From the NCBI RefSeq assembly GCF_014851815.1, contig NZ_JACVAJ010000001.1, positions 496,001 through 560,000 on the forward strand: a stretch of DNA of 64,000 bases. The letters are read 5' to 3'. The notes under the pieces are model-generated. The model made no database searches, was not told the DNA's origin, and worked only from the letters and a program-made list of their open reading frames with translations. The stretch's first letter is position 1. The number at the start of each line of letters is the position of its first letter. The position numbers were made by a program, and so were the translations under genes. Source of the stretch: Pseudoxanthomonas sp. PXM01. Lineage in GTDB: Bacteria; Pseudomonadota; Gammaproteobacteria; Xanthomonadales; Xanthomonadaceae. Below are positions 36,201 to 43,216 of this stretch, one piece after another.

Positions 36201-36398
36201 GCGATTTCGAGCGGCGCGGGCGCCAATGCCCGTCATGCGATCGGCACCGGCGTCATCGGCGGCATGGTGTTCGCCACCTTCCTCGGCCTGCTGCTGATCC
36301 CGGTGTTCTTCGTGGCGGTCCGTCGCCTGCTGGGCGACAGGATGGACGAGCCGTCGAAGGAGTACCTGCTGGAACAGGAGAATCCCGCTTCGCGCTGA
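33234..36398 (+). CDS. RND multidrug efflux permease (AcrB/HAE1 type)
   Basis: 1054 residues, twelve membrane helices and two large periplasmic loops. The proton-relay pair D407-D408 (GIVVDDAIVVIENV) has the same numbering as E. coli AcrB; PKFFINHPIFAWVVSIL and the GLAAKNAILIVEFA helix are typical. Expected to export drugs, detergents or similar compounds with the adaptor upstream. Regulated by the TetR gene at the head of the operon. Substrates cannot be read from sequence. A terminator follows. Confidence 0.96.
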   Translation: MPKFFINHPIFAWVVSILISLAGVIAILNLGVESYPSIAPPQVTVGATYPGASAETTERSVTQVIEQQLTGIDNLLYFSSSSSSSGRATITLTFETGTDADIAQVQVQNKVSLATPRLPSEVTAQGVVVAKANAGFLMVVGLQSDNPSIDRNRLNDIVASRVLDQISRVPGVGSTQHFGSEYAMNLWLDPGKLQGYNLSATEVLTAVRSQNVQFAAGSVGSDPAPEGQAFTATVSAEGRFTSPDQFEQIILRANSDGSTVRLKDVARVEFGAQNFGFDTQFNGKPVGAFAIQLLPGANALNVAEAVRAKMDELQPSFPPGVSWFSPYDTTTFVKISIEEVVKTLIEAVILVFLVMLVFLQNFRATIIPTLVIPVALLGTFWGLSLIGFTINQLTMFALVLAIGIVVDDAIVVIENVERIMAEEKLPPREATIKAMGQITGAVIAITVVLAAVFIPSALQGGASGEIYKQFALTIAISMAFSAFLALGFTPALCATFLKQHEHDSHEKKNIVFRTFEKYYGKIEKTYVGHIGAAIKHAPRWMIVFALLTVLAGFMFTKLPSSFVPEEDQGYALAIVQLPPGNSLQKTKQVFTQIRGTLQQMDGFDSVMEISGFSFLGQGENVGMAFIRLKHWDERDVTVPEFIQQANQRLYGIKGAQIFVVNLPTIQGLGQFGGFDMWLQDRAGLGEEALMAARNQLLGAAAQDKGLMAVRPNTLENAPQLQLHVDRVQSQAMGMSLSDIYNGIQLMLAPVYVNDFFYEGRIKRVNMRADAPYRTGADSLARIYSPSSQQTDASGGRAMIPLSNVVQSSWASVPPSLSRYNGYSAVNINGAAAPGSSSGQAMTTMENIVTEQLPQGFGYDWSGMSYQEILAGNSATLLMVLSIVVVFLCLAALYESWSIPVAVLLVVPLGALGALAFTMMRGLSNDLFFKIGLITIIGLAAKNAILIVEFAVMERKQGKTLRDAVITASHLRFRPILMTSFAFIMGVLPMAISSGAGANARHAIGTGVIGGMVFATFLGLLLIPVFFVAVRRLLGDRMDEPSKEYLLEQENPASR

Positions 36399-36426
36399 TC
36401 GCGCAGGCGGTAGGCTCCACTCGGAC

Positions 36427-36448
36427 AGCCCCGGCAAACGCCGGGGCT
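36427..36448 (+). terminator. Terminator after the first RND operon
   Basis: AGCCCCGGC-AAAC-GCCGGGGCT, nine-base perfect stem, followed by GTTTCGTT, 28 bases past the permease stop. Confidence 0.8.
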
Positions 36449-36585
36449 GTTTCGTTACGGGCCGGGTAGTGGAGAGAGTAATTACGGTTTCAGTCCCTGG
36501 GGGCGCTATCAGATGCGCCGTGTGCACACCGATTCCGCGTCCGCGCAAGGGCCTAAACCCACTTCTAGCGTGCGTCTCAAACCCT

Positions 36586-36591
36586 GATAAT
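36586..36591 (+). promoter_or_regulatory. Possible promoter for the second RND pair
   Basis: GATAAT at 36586-36591 is the best -10 in the 221 bases between the terminator and the second adaptor gene; a poor TTCTAG -35 lies 17 bases upstream. No operator palindrome is obvious. Confidence 0.3.
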
Positions 36592-36669
36592 CCGACCCGC
36601 CATGCTGTCGAGCCTGCCCTCGCCCGCTCGTCGCTCTCCCGACTCCCCCGCATCCAAGACGAACCGACC

Positions 36670-37866
36670 ATGACACGGAAAGACCCCCAGGCACGGAAAA
36701 AGCCCTCCACCACCTTGCGCATGGTCCTCATGCTGATAGGTGTCGCCGTCGTGTTCGGCGGTGTGTTCATCGTCAAAGGAGGGTTCAGCGCCAAGACGAA
36801 CGAATTCTTCGACAACATGCCGCAGCCAGCGGCCGCCGTCACCGACTGGACCGCCAAGCAGGAAGAGTGGATCGACGCACAACAGGCCGTCGGCACGTTC
36901 GTCGCGATCAACGGCACCGACGTCACCACCGAGGCCGGCGGCGTGGTGCGCAGCCTCTCGATCGACGTGGGCAAGCCGGTCAAGGCCGGCACCGTGCTCG
37001 CGCAGCTCAACAGCGCCAATGAGCTGGCCGTGCTGAAATCGCTGGAAGCCTCCTCCAAGCTGGCATCGGTACAACGCGACCGCTGGCAAGCGCTGGCCCG
37101 CGACAAGCTGGTCTCGCAAGCCGAGGCCGAAGAACGCTCCACCGTGGCGGCGACCTCGCTGGCGCAGGTCGAGGCGCAGCGCGCCCTGATCGCGCAGAAG
37201 ACCATCCGCGCCCCGTTCGACGGCGTGCTGGGCATCCGCAAGGTCAACCTGGGCCAGTACCTCAACCCGGGAGACGCCATCGTCAGCCTGCAGTCGCTGG
37301 ACCCGATCTACCTCGACTTCACCCTGCCCGAGCAGCGCGTGGGCCAGGTACTGCCGGGGGCGAAGATCCGCGCAACCGTCGATGCCCTGCCCGGTCAGGT
37401 GTTCGAAGGCGAAGTGACGGCGGTCGAACCGCAGGTCGACCCGGCCACGCGCAACTTCAAGGTGCAGGCGACGCTGGCCAATGGCGAGTACAACCTGCGC
37501 CCGGGCGCGTTCGCCCACGTCGGCTTCGACACCGGCGATGCCCGCAAGGTCGTGGTGGTGCCGCAGACGGCGATCAGCTTCAACCCGTACGGCAACGCCG
37601 TCTACGTGATCCAGGAGGTCGACCGCGCCAAGGGCGAGAAGGACATGCAGGGCAATGACCTGACCGGCAAGAAGCTGATCGTGCGCCAGCGTTTCGTGAA
37701 GACCGGCGCTGCCCGCGGCGACCTGATCGCGGTGACCGAAGGCCTGAAGCCCGGCGAGCGCGTCGCCACCAGCGGCCTGCTGAAGCTGCGCAACGATGCT
37801 GAAGTGACGGTCAACAACAAGGTGCAGCCGGTGACCGAGGCCCAGCCCAAGCCCGAAAACCGTTGA
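36670..37866 (+). CDS. RND efflux periplasmic adaptor (membrane-anchored)
   Basis: 398 residues from ATG 36670; an in-frame start at 36469 would add 67 residues of non-conserved sequence. Unlike the first adaptor it is not a lipoprotein: residues 17-37 (LRMVLMLIGVAVVFGGVFIV) form an N-terminal anchor. MFP-like lipoyl segments VTTEAGGVVRSLSIDVGKPV and IRAPFDGVLGIRKVNLGQY, short helical hairpin, barrel LPEQRVGQVLPG and VEPQVDPATRNFKVQATL. Twelve bases before its permease; it probably serves that pump. Confidence 0.94.
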   Translation: MTRKDPQARKKPSTTLRMVLMLIGVAVVFGGVFIVKGGFSAKTNEFFDNMPQPAAAVTDWTAKQEEWIDAQQAVGTFVAINGTDVTTEAGGVVRSLSIDVGKPVKAGTVLAQLNSANELAVLKSLEASSKLASVQRDRWQALARDKLVSQAEAEERSTVAATSLAQVEAQRALIAQKTIRAPFDGVLGIRKVNLGQYLNPGDAIVSLQSLDPIYLDFTLPEQRVGQVLPGAKIRATVDALPGQVFEGEVTAVEPQVDPATRNFKVQATLANGEYNLRPGAFAHVGFDTGDARKVVVVPQTAISFNPYGNAVYVIQEVDRAKGEKDMQGNDLTGKKLIVRQRFVKTGAARGDLIAVTEGLKPGERVATSGLLKLRNDAEVTVNNKVQPVTEAQPKPENR

Positions 37867-37878
37867 CGGAGCGACGGC

Positions 37879-40800
37879 ATGAAATTCACCGACATCTTCA
37901 TCAACAAGCCGGTGCTGGCGATCGTCGTCAGTCTCTTCATCCTGCTGTTCGGCCTGCGCTCGTTCAGCGAATTGAACGTGCGCCAGTACCCCGAGCTGCG
38001 CAATGCCGTGGTCAACATCAGCACCACTTATTACGGTGCGGATGCGGACCTGATCCAGGGCTTCATCACAACCCCGCTGGAGCGGGAAGTCGCCAGTGCC
38101 GAAGGCATCGAGTATCTGACCTCGACCAGTTCCGCCGGCGTCAGCGTGATCCAGGCGTACATCCAGCTGGACCAGGACGCGAACGAAGCGCTGACCCAGA
38201 TCGCCGCCAAGGTCAACAAGATGCGCGGCCAGTTGCCGCCTGAGTCCGAGGACCCGGTGATCGACCTGCAGCAGGGTCAGCAGATCGCGGCGATGTACGT
38301 GTCCTTCGCCAGCGAAACGCTCGACAACAACCAGATCACCGACTACCTGACCCGCGTGGTCCAGCCCAAGCTGGTCACCGTGTCCGGCGTGCAGCGTGCC
38401 GACATCCTCGGTGCGGGCACGTTCGCGATGCGCGTATGGCTTAAGCCCGACCGCATGACCGCGCTGCAGGTGACCGCCAGCGACGTGTCGACCGCGCTGT
38501 CGTCCAACAACGTGCTGGCGGCGGTGGGTTCGACCAAGGGCCAGATGGTCGCTATCGATATGACGGCGCGTACCGACCTGCGCAATGCCGACGAGTTCCG
38601 CCAGCTGATCATTCGCGAGCAGAACGGCGCCATCGTGCGCCTCGGCGACGTGGCCGACGTGCAGCTGGGATCGGAAAGCTACGGCACGTCGGTCCGCATC
38701 AACGGTGAAGCCGCCACGTTCATGGGCATCTTCGTGGCCCCGGACGCCAATTCGCTGGACGTCATCAAGAACGTGCGGGCGATGTGGGACAGCGAAATCG
38801 TCCCGCAGCTGCCGGAAGGCATCAAGGCCACGATCCCCTACGACAGCACCGAGCAGATCCAGGACGCCATCGACGAGGTGGTCAGTACCATCGTGGAAGC
38901 GGTGATCATCGTGATCGTGGTGATCTTCCTGTTCCTGGGTTCGCTGCGCAGCGTGCTGATCCCGGCGGTGACGGTGCCACTGTCGCTGGTGGGCGCCCTG
39001 TTCCTGATGCTGCTGATGGGCTTCACCATCAACCTGCTGACGTTGCTGGCGATGGTGCTGGCGATCGGCATCGTGGTGGACGACGCCATCATCGTGCTGG
39101 AGAACATCCACCGGCATATCGAAGAAGGCATGTCGCCGCACGACGCGGCGATCCGCGGTGCGCGCGAACTGGCATGGCCGGTGGTCGCGATGACCACCAC
39201 GCTGGTGGCCGTGTACCTGCCCATCGGCTTCCAGGGCGGCATGACCGGCGTGCTGTTCACCGAGTTCGCCTTCACTCTGGCCGGCTCGGTGCTGCTGTCG
39301 GGCGTGATCGCGCTGACGCTGACACCCATGATGTGCGCCAAGATCCTCAAGCCGCACAGCGATGGCGGCAAGGGCAAACTGGAAAAGTGGCTGGATGAGC
39401 GCTTCGAGAAGCTCAACGCCGGCTACCAGCGCCGCCTGCACGGCACGATGGAAACCAAGTCGGTCGTCGGCGTGTTCGGCATCCTGGTGCTGGTCTCGTG
39501 CGCGTTCCTGTACATGACCGCGCCGAAGGAGCCGGCGCCGCTGGAGGACGAAGGCTTCATCTTCTCCGTCGCCAGCGCCGACCCCTACTCCACCCTGGAC
39601 TACGTGGAGCGCTACACCGAGGAAGTGACGTCGATCGCCAAGGGCGTGCCCGAAGTGCAGGATTACTTCCTGTTCAACGGTGGCTTCGGTGGCAGCGGCG
39701 GCGGTGCGAGCCCCAGCGCGATGGCGGGCTTCGTGCTGAAGCCCTGGAGCGAGCGCGACCGGTCGACCAATGCGGTGCTGCAGCAGGAACTGCAGCCGAA
39801 GATGAGCCAGGTCAGCGGCCTGAACATCTTCGCGCTGGTCCCTCCCTCGTTGCCCAGCGCAGGCGGCGACGGCGGCGGTGGCGAGTTCATCATCGGTGGC
39901 GTCGGCGAACTGAGCCAACTGGCCGAACTCGCCGATCAGATCCTGGCGAAGGCGATGGAAAGCAAGCGCTTCATCTTCCTGGACAAGGATCTGAAGATCG
40001 ACAAGCCACGCATCGAGGTCAACATCGACCGCGACAAGGCCGCGAGCCTGGGCATCGACATGCGGACGCTGGCCGCGGACATGGCCGCCATGCTGTCGGG
40101 CGGTTATACCAACCGCTTCGCCATGCAGAACCGCTCGTACCTGGTGATCCCGCAGGTGCAGCGCAGCGACCGCCTCAACGCCAGCGACCTGGAGAACTAC
40201 TACACGCGTACCCGCGATGGCGAGCTGATCCCGCTGTCGACGCTGGTGACGCTGAAGGAAAGTGCACAGCCGCAGTCGCTGAAGCGGTTCCAGCAGCTCA
40301 ACGCCGTGTCCATCACCTTCGCGCCGCGTCCCGGCGTCACCAAGGGTGAAGCGCTGGCGATTCTCGACCAGGCGGCAAAGGACGTATTGCCGCAGGGCTA
40401 CTCGGTGGACTACGCCGGTGAATCGCGCCAGTTCAAGCAGGAAGGCGCCGCCATGCTGGTCACGCTGGCGCTGGCGCTGATCGTGATCTTCCTGGTGCTG
40501 GCCGCGCAGTTCGAAAGCTTCCGCGATGCGCTGATCATGCTGCTGACCGTCCCGATGGCGATCTGTGGCGCCCTGCTGACGTTGAATGTCCTGTCCCTGG
40601 TGTCGCAGGTCCTCCAGTTCTCGGGCATCGAAGCCTTCCCCGGTATGAGCATCAACATCTATACCCAGGTGGGTCTGGTGACGCTGGTCGGCGTGATCTC
40701 CAAGCACGGCATCCTGATCGTGGAGTTCGCCAACAAGCTGCAGATGGAACGCGGCCTGTCCAAGCGTGAAGCGATCGAGGAAGCCGCGGCGATCCGCCTG

Positions 40801-41064
40801 CGTCCGGTGCTGATGACCACCGCTGCGCTGGTGTTCGCGATGATCCCGCTGCTGATCGCGAGCGGCCCGGGTGCCGCGTCGCGCTTCTCGATGGGCGTGG
40901 TGATCGCCTCGGGCATGACCATCGGTACGCTGTTCACGCTGTTCGTGCTGCCGGCGTTCTACCTGTACCTGGCGCGCGACCATGCGCATGACCGCGACCA
41001 TGAGACTGCGATGCAGCGGGACGACGCCGATGGACAGCCGCCGGAACCCGCGGCCGGTCACTGA
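37879..41064 (+). CDS. RND multidrug efflux permease (second)
   Basis: 1061 residues, RND fold with proton-relay D401-D402 (GIVVDDAIIVLENI) and KFTDIFINKPVLAIVVSLF at the N-terminus. It is only distantly like the first permease: closer to the MexK/MdtB-type branch than to AcrB. Two glycine-rich stretches in the second periplasmic loop (GGFGGSGGGASPSAM, about 603-617, and GGDGGGGEF, about 662-670) are unusual. No outer-membrane channel gene follows, so a shared TolC-like protein encoded elsewhere is expected. A strong terminator follows. Confidence 0.95.
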   Translation: MKFTDIFINKPVLAIVVSLFILLFGLRSFSELNVRQYPELRNAVVNISTTYYGADADLIQGFITTPLEREVASAEGIEYLTSTSSAGVSVIQAYIQLDQDANEALTQIAAKVNKMRGQLPPESEDPVIDLQQGQQIAAMYVSFASETLDNNQITDYLTRVVQPKLVTVSGVQRADILGAGTFAMRVWLKPDRMTALQVTASDVSTALSSNNVLAAVGSTKGQMVAIDMTARTDLRNADEFRQLIIREQNGAIVRLGDVADVQLGSESYGTSVRINGEAATFMGIFVAPDANSLDVIKNVRAMWDSEIVPQLPEGIKATIPYDSTEQIQDAIDEVVSTIVEAVIIVIVVIFLFLGSLRSVLIPAVTVPLSLVGALFLMLLMGFTINLLTLLAMVLAIGIVVDDAIIVLENIHRHIEEGMSPHDAAIRGARELAWPVVAMTTTLVAVYLPIGFQGGMTGVLFTEFAFTLAGSVLLSGVIALTLTPMMCAKILKPHSDGGKGKLEKWLDERFEKLNAGYQRRLHGTMETKSVVGVFGILVLVSCAFLYMTAPKEPAPLEDEGFIFSVASADPYSTLDYVERYTEEVTSIAKGVPEVQDYFLFNGGFGGSGGGASPSAMAGFVLKPWSERDRSTNAVLQQELQPKMSQVSGLNIFALVPPSLPSAGGDGGGGEFIIGGVGELSQLAELADQILAKAMESKRFIFLDKDLKIDKPRIEVNIDRDKAASLGIDMRTLAADMAAMLSGGYTNRFAMQNRSYLVIPQVQRSDRLNASDLENYYTRTRDGELIPLSTLVTLKESAQPQSLKRFQQLNAVSITFAPRPGVTKGEALAILDQAAKDVLPQGYSVDYAGESRQFKQEGAAMLVTLALALIVIFLVLAAQFESFRDALIMLLTVPMAICGALLTLNVLSLVSQVLQFSGIEAFPGMSINIYTQVGLVTLVGVISKHGILIVEFANKLQMERGLSKREAIEEAAAIRLRPVLMTTAALVFAMIPLLIASGPGAASRFSMGVVIASGMTIGTLFTLFVLPAFYLYLARDHAHDRDHETAMQRDDADGQPPEPAAGH

Positions 41065-41091
41065 TCGGCGGCGAACGCCTTGCAAGACCCG

Positions 41092-41114
41092 AAACCCCGG
41101 CGATGCCGGGGTTT
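41092..41114 (+). terminator. Terminator after the second RND pair
   Basis: AAACCCCGGC-GAT-GCCGGGGTTT, ten-base perfect stem followed by CTTTTT; 27 bases past the permease stop. Confidence 0.92.
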
Positions 41115-41189
41115 CTTTTTGGGGCCTACGGCCGACCGTGCGCGACGCAGGTGTATGCTCGCTCCGTTCCTGACCGGCGAAGGACTGCC

Positions 41190-41717
41190 ATGCTCAAGCC
41201 GATGCTTGTTGTCCTGTGGATGATGGTCCTGGTGCCGCGTACCGCGCAGGCCTGCAGCGTGACCACTTCGCCCGAGTTCGTCGTGGACCGCAGCGCGATG
41301 TGGACCGCGCCCCCGTCTCCCGGCGTCCTCAACGCCCGCCTGTACCTGGTCCGGTTCGGCTCCGGCAGCTGCGCGGATATCCAGCTCGCGAACCTCGACG
41401 TGTCGGGAATGCCCGCCCGCAAGCTGCGGCACTTCGGTTACCTGATCAGACCACTCTCCGGGTTCAACGGTGGCGGACCACTGCCCGATACGCACCCTTT
41501 GGCGCCGATGGTCTGGGGCGACACCGCCAATCTCACCTGGATGGGCGGCGACATCGTGCCCGATGCCGACGGCCATCTCCGATGGCGGCTGGAAGTCACG
41601 CCGGTCTCCCGCTCCGGCACGCGCGGCACGCCGTTCGAGGTCTGCGCGGCCACGGATGGCTCGTGCCCCGCGTTACTGCCCTGCGGAAAGACGTGCCCGG
41701 CACCCTCTTCGCCCTGA
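41190..41717 (+). CDS. Small secreted cysteine-containing protein, unknown
   Basis: 175 residues from ATG 41190 (MLKPMLVVLWMMVLVPRTAQA signal, likely cleavage before CSVTTS). The upstream frame start at 41103 lies in the terminator. The mature protein has six or more cysteines, with a C-terminal cluster (FEVCAATDGSC, LLPCGKTCP) suggesting disulfides in the periplasm. A layout like that of 24489-24977 (KLRHFGYLIRPL; LRWRLEVTPVSRSGTRGTP). No known function; convergent with the HxlR gene. Confidence 0.72.
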   Translation: MLKPMLVVLWMMVLVPRTAQACSVTTSPEFVVDRSAMWTAPPSPGVLNARLYLVRFGSGSCADIQLANLDVSGMPARKLRHFGYLIRPLSGFNGGGPLPDTHPLAPMVWGDTANLTWMGGDIVPDADGHLRWRLEVTPVSRSGTRGTPFEVCAATDGSCPALLPCGKTCPAPSSP

Positions 41718-41742
41718 GACGGCTCCGGCCACGCGACGGTGT

Positions 41743-42144
41743 TCAGAGTGGCGCATTGGCCGCCGGCGCGACATACGCCTGGCGCGCCGCGCGCACTTCG
41801 TCATGGTGGTCGGAAGCCCACTGGGCCAGCATCTCGATGCGCTCGAAGAACGACGCGCCCAGGGCCGTCAGCGCGTAGTCGACGCGAGGCGGCACCGTCG
41901 GAAAGACCTCGCGTCGCACCAGGCCATCCTGTTCGAGGCGACGCAGCGTCTGCGCCAGCATCCGTGGCGAGATGTCGGCGATGCGCTTGCGTACTTCGCT
42001 GAAGCGCAGCGTGCCGCCAGCCAGTTCGTGCAGCACCAGCACGGTCCAGCGGTCGCCGAGCCGGTCCAGCACATCGCGGATCGGGCAGTTCTCGGTGAGG
42101 ATCAGGGATTGGCGGTGCAGCGTCATGGACGACATCCGGTGCAT
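41743..42144 (-). CDS. HxlR-family redox-type regulator (YtfH/QorR-like)
   Basis: 133 residues, winged-helix HxlR domain ([55 protein letters not shown]). A cysteine in [10 protein letters not shown] (C20 from the first ATG) is where QorR/YtfH-type regulators keep a redox-sensing cysteine. Divergent from the QorB-like gene, as ytfH and ytfG are in E. coli. Start choice is unsure: ATG at 42144, 42135 or 42126, none with a clear ribosome site. GTAACC repeats fill the shared promoter region. Confidence 0.9.
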   Translation of the reverse strand: MHRMSSMTLHRQSLILTENCPIRDVLDRLGDRWTVLVLHELAGGTLRFSEVRKRIADISPRMLAQTLRRLEQDGLVRREVFPTVPPRVDYALTALGASFFERIEMLAQWASDHHDEVRAARQAYVAPAANAPL

Positions 42145-42162
42145 GGTTACCGCGCGGTAACC
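42145..42162. promoter_or_regulatory. Perfect palindrome, HxlR operator candidate
   Basis: GGTTACCGCGCGGTAACC is an exact 18-base palindrome directly beside the HxlR gene's first ATG. A further half-site GGTTAC follows at 42164-42169. Confidence 0.6.
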
Positions 42163-42183
42163 GGGTTACTTCACGCTCCCTGC

Positions 42184-42238
42184 TTGTCGGAGCGAAAGCC
42201 ATTAGTACTATAGGGTAACCAACATCCTTTCCGTTACC
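42184..42238 (+). promoter_or_regulatory. qorB promoter with second GTAACC operator
   Basis: TTGTCG (42184-42189), 16-base spacer, TACTAT (42206-42211). Just downstream, GGTAAC (42214-42219) and GTTACC (42233-42238) form an inverted repeat over the expected transcription start. Same half-site as the palindrome at 42145-42162. Confidence 0.55.
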
Positions 42239-42253
42239 AAGCCAGGAGCCACC

Positions 42254-43156
42254 ATGAGTACCCCCGCCCCCACCCTGCTGGTCACCGGCGCCTCCGGACA
42301 GCTCGGCAGTGCCGTCGTCCGTCATCTGCTGGACACGCTGAAGTTTCCGGCGGAGCGCATCATCGTCACCAGCCGCTCTCCTGAGGGACTGGCGGACCTG
42401 GCCGCACGCGGCGTGACCGTGCGCGCGGCCGATTTCGACCAGCCCGGCTCGCTGGTCGCCGCGTTCGCGGGGGCTGACCGCCTGCTGCTCGTCAGTACCG
42501 ACGCATTGATGGAACCCGGCAAGCGCCTGACCCAGCATCGTGCCGCCGTGCAGGCCGCGGTCGACGCGGGCGTGAAGCACGTCGTCTACACCTCGCTGCC
42601 GTCCGCGGATACCTCGCACGTCTCGTTCGCGCCGGACCACTGGGGTACCGAGCAGGCGCTGTCCGCCTCGTCGCTGGGTTGGACCGTGCTGCGCAATGCC
42701 TGGTACTTCGAAAACCTCGCCTATTCCCTGCCCGGCGCACTGGCGTCCGGCGAATGGGCGACGGCCGCGGGAGAAGGTCGCATCGCCTACATCGCCCGCG
42801 ACGATCTGGCGCGCGCCGCAGCGGTTGCGCTGGCGTCCGGCAACGCGACGAACCGCATCCTCACGCTGACCGGCGAACGGGCCTGGTCCGCGCGCGACAT
42901 CGCCGCACGCGTCTCCGCCCTGACCGGCAAGCCGCTCGCAGTCGTGGACATCACTCCGGAGCAGCTGGTCGAAGGCCTGAAGGCGCACGGCTTTCCGCCC
43001 GTGCTGGCCGATGTGTTCGCTTCCTTCGATGCCGCGACCGCGGCCGGCGACCTCGGTGCGGTCACCGACGACTACGCCCAGCTCACCGGCCAGACGCCGA
43101 CCGCACTGGATGTCTGGCTGCCGGCGAACGTCGAACTACTGACCAAGGCGCACTGA
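42254..43156 (+). CDS. qorB: QorB-like NAD(P)H:quinone oxidoreductase / NmrA-type protein
   Basis: 300 residues, atypical SDR with NAD(P) motif VTGASGQLGSAVVRHLL (10-26) and the NmrA-type core (VVYTSLPSADTSH, GWTVLRNAWYFENL). QorB (YtfG) reduces quinones with NADPH. Its divergent pairing with an HxlR regulator copies the E. coli ytfG-ytfH arrangement, so quinone or electrophile stress is the likely signal. AGGAG seven bases before the ATG. A terminator follows. Confidence 0.88.
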   Translation: MSTPAPTLLVTGASGQLGSAVVRHLLDTLKFPAERIIVTSRSPEGLADLAARGVTVRAADFDQPGSLVAAFAGADRLLLVSTDALMEPGKRLTQHRAAVQAAVDAGVKHVVYTSLPSADTSHVSFAPDHWGTEQALSASSLGWTVLRNAWYFENLAYSLPGALASGEWATAAGEGRIAYIARDDLARAAAVALASGNATNRILTLTGERAWSARDIAARVSALTGKPLAVVDITPEQLVEGLKAHGFPPVLADVFASFDAATAAGDLGAVTDDYAQLTGQTPTALDVWLPANVELLTKAH

Positions 43157-43167
43157 CGCCTGAAACA

Positions 43168-43194
43168 AGAACCCCGGCGCAAGGCCGGGGTTCT
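43168..43194. terminator. Bidirectional terminator qorB / DUF885
   Basis: AGAACCCCGGC (43168-43178), five-base loop, GCCGGGGTTCT (43184-43194): an eleven-base perfect stem between two convergent genes, 12 bases after the qorB stop. Confidence 0.8.
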
Positions 43195-43216
43195 CGGTAT
43201 CGCCAGTAACCGCGGA

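Noticed and set aside
33483..37280. A 1265-codon minus-strand frame across the first RND permease
   Set aside because: Same reason: antisense artefact of strong codon bias; the plus-strand protein has intact AcrB motifs.
36577..41085. A 1502-codon open frame on the minus strand across the second RND pair
   Set aside because: Composition is that of an antisense frame of a GC-rich gene (His/Gln/Arg-rich, no family motifs), and the plus strand has two well-recognised efflux genes.
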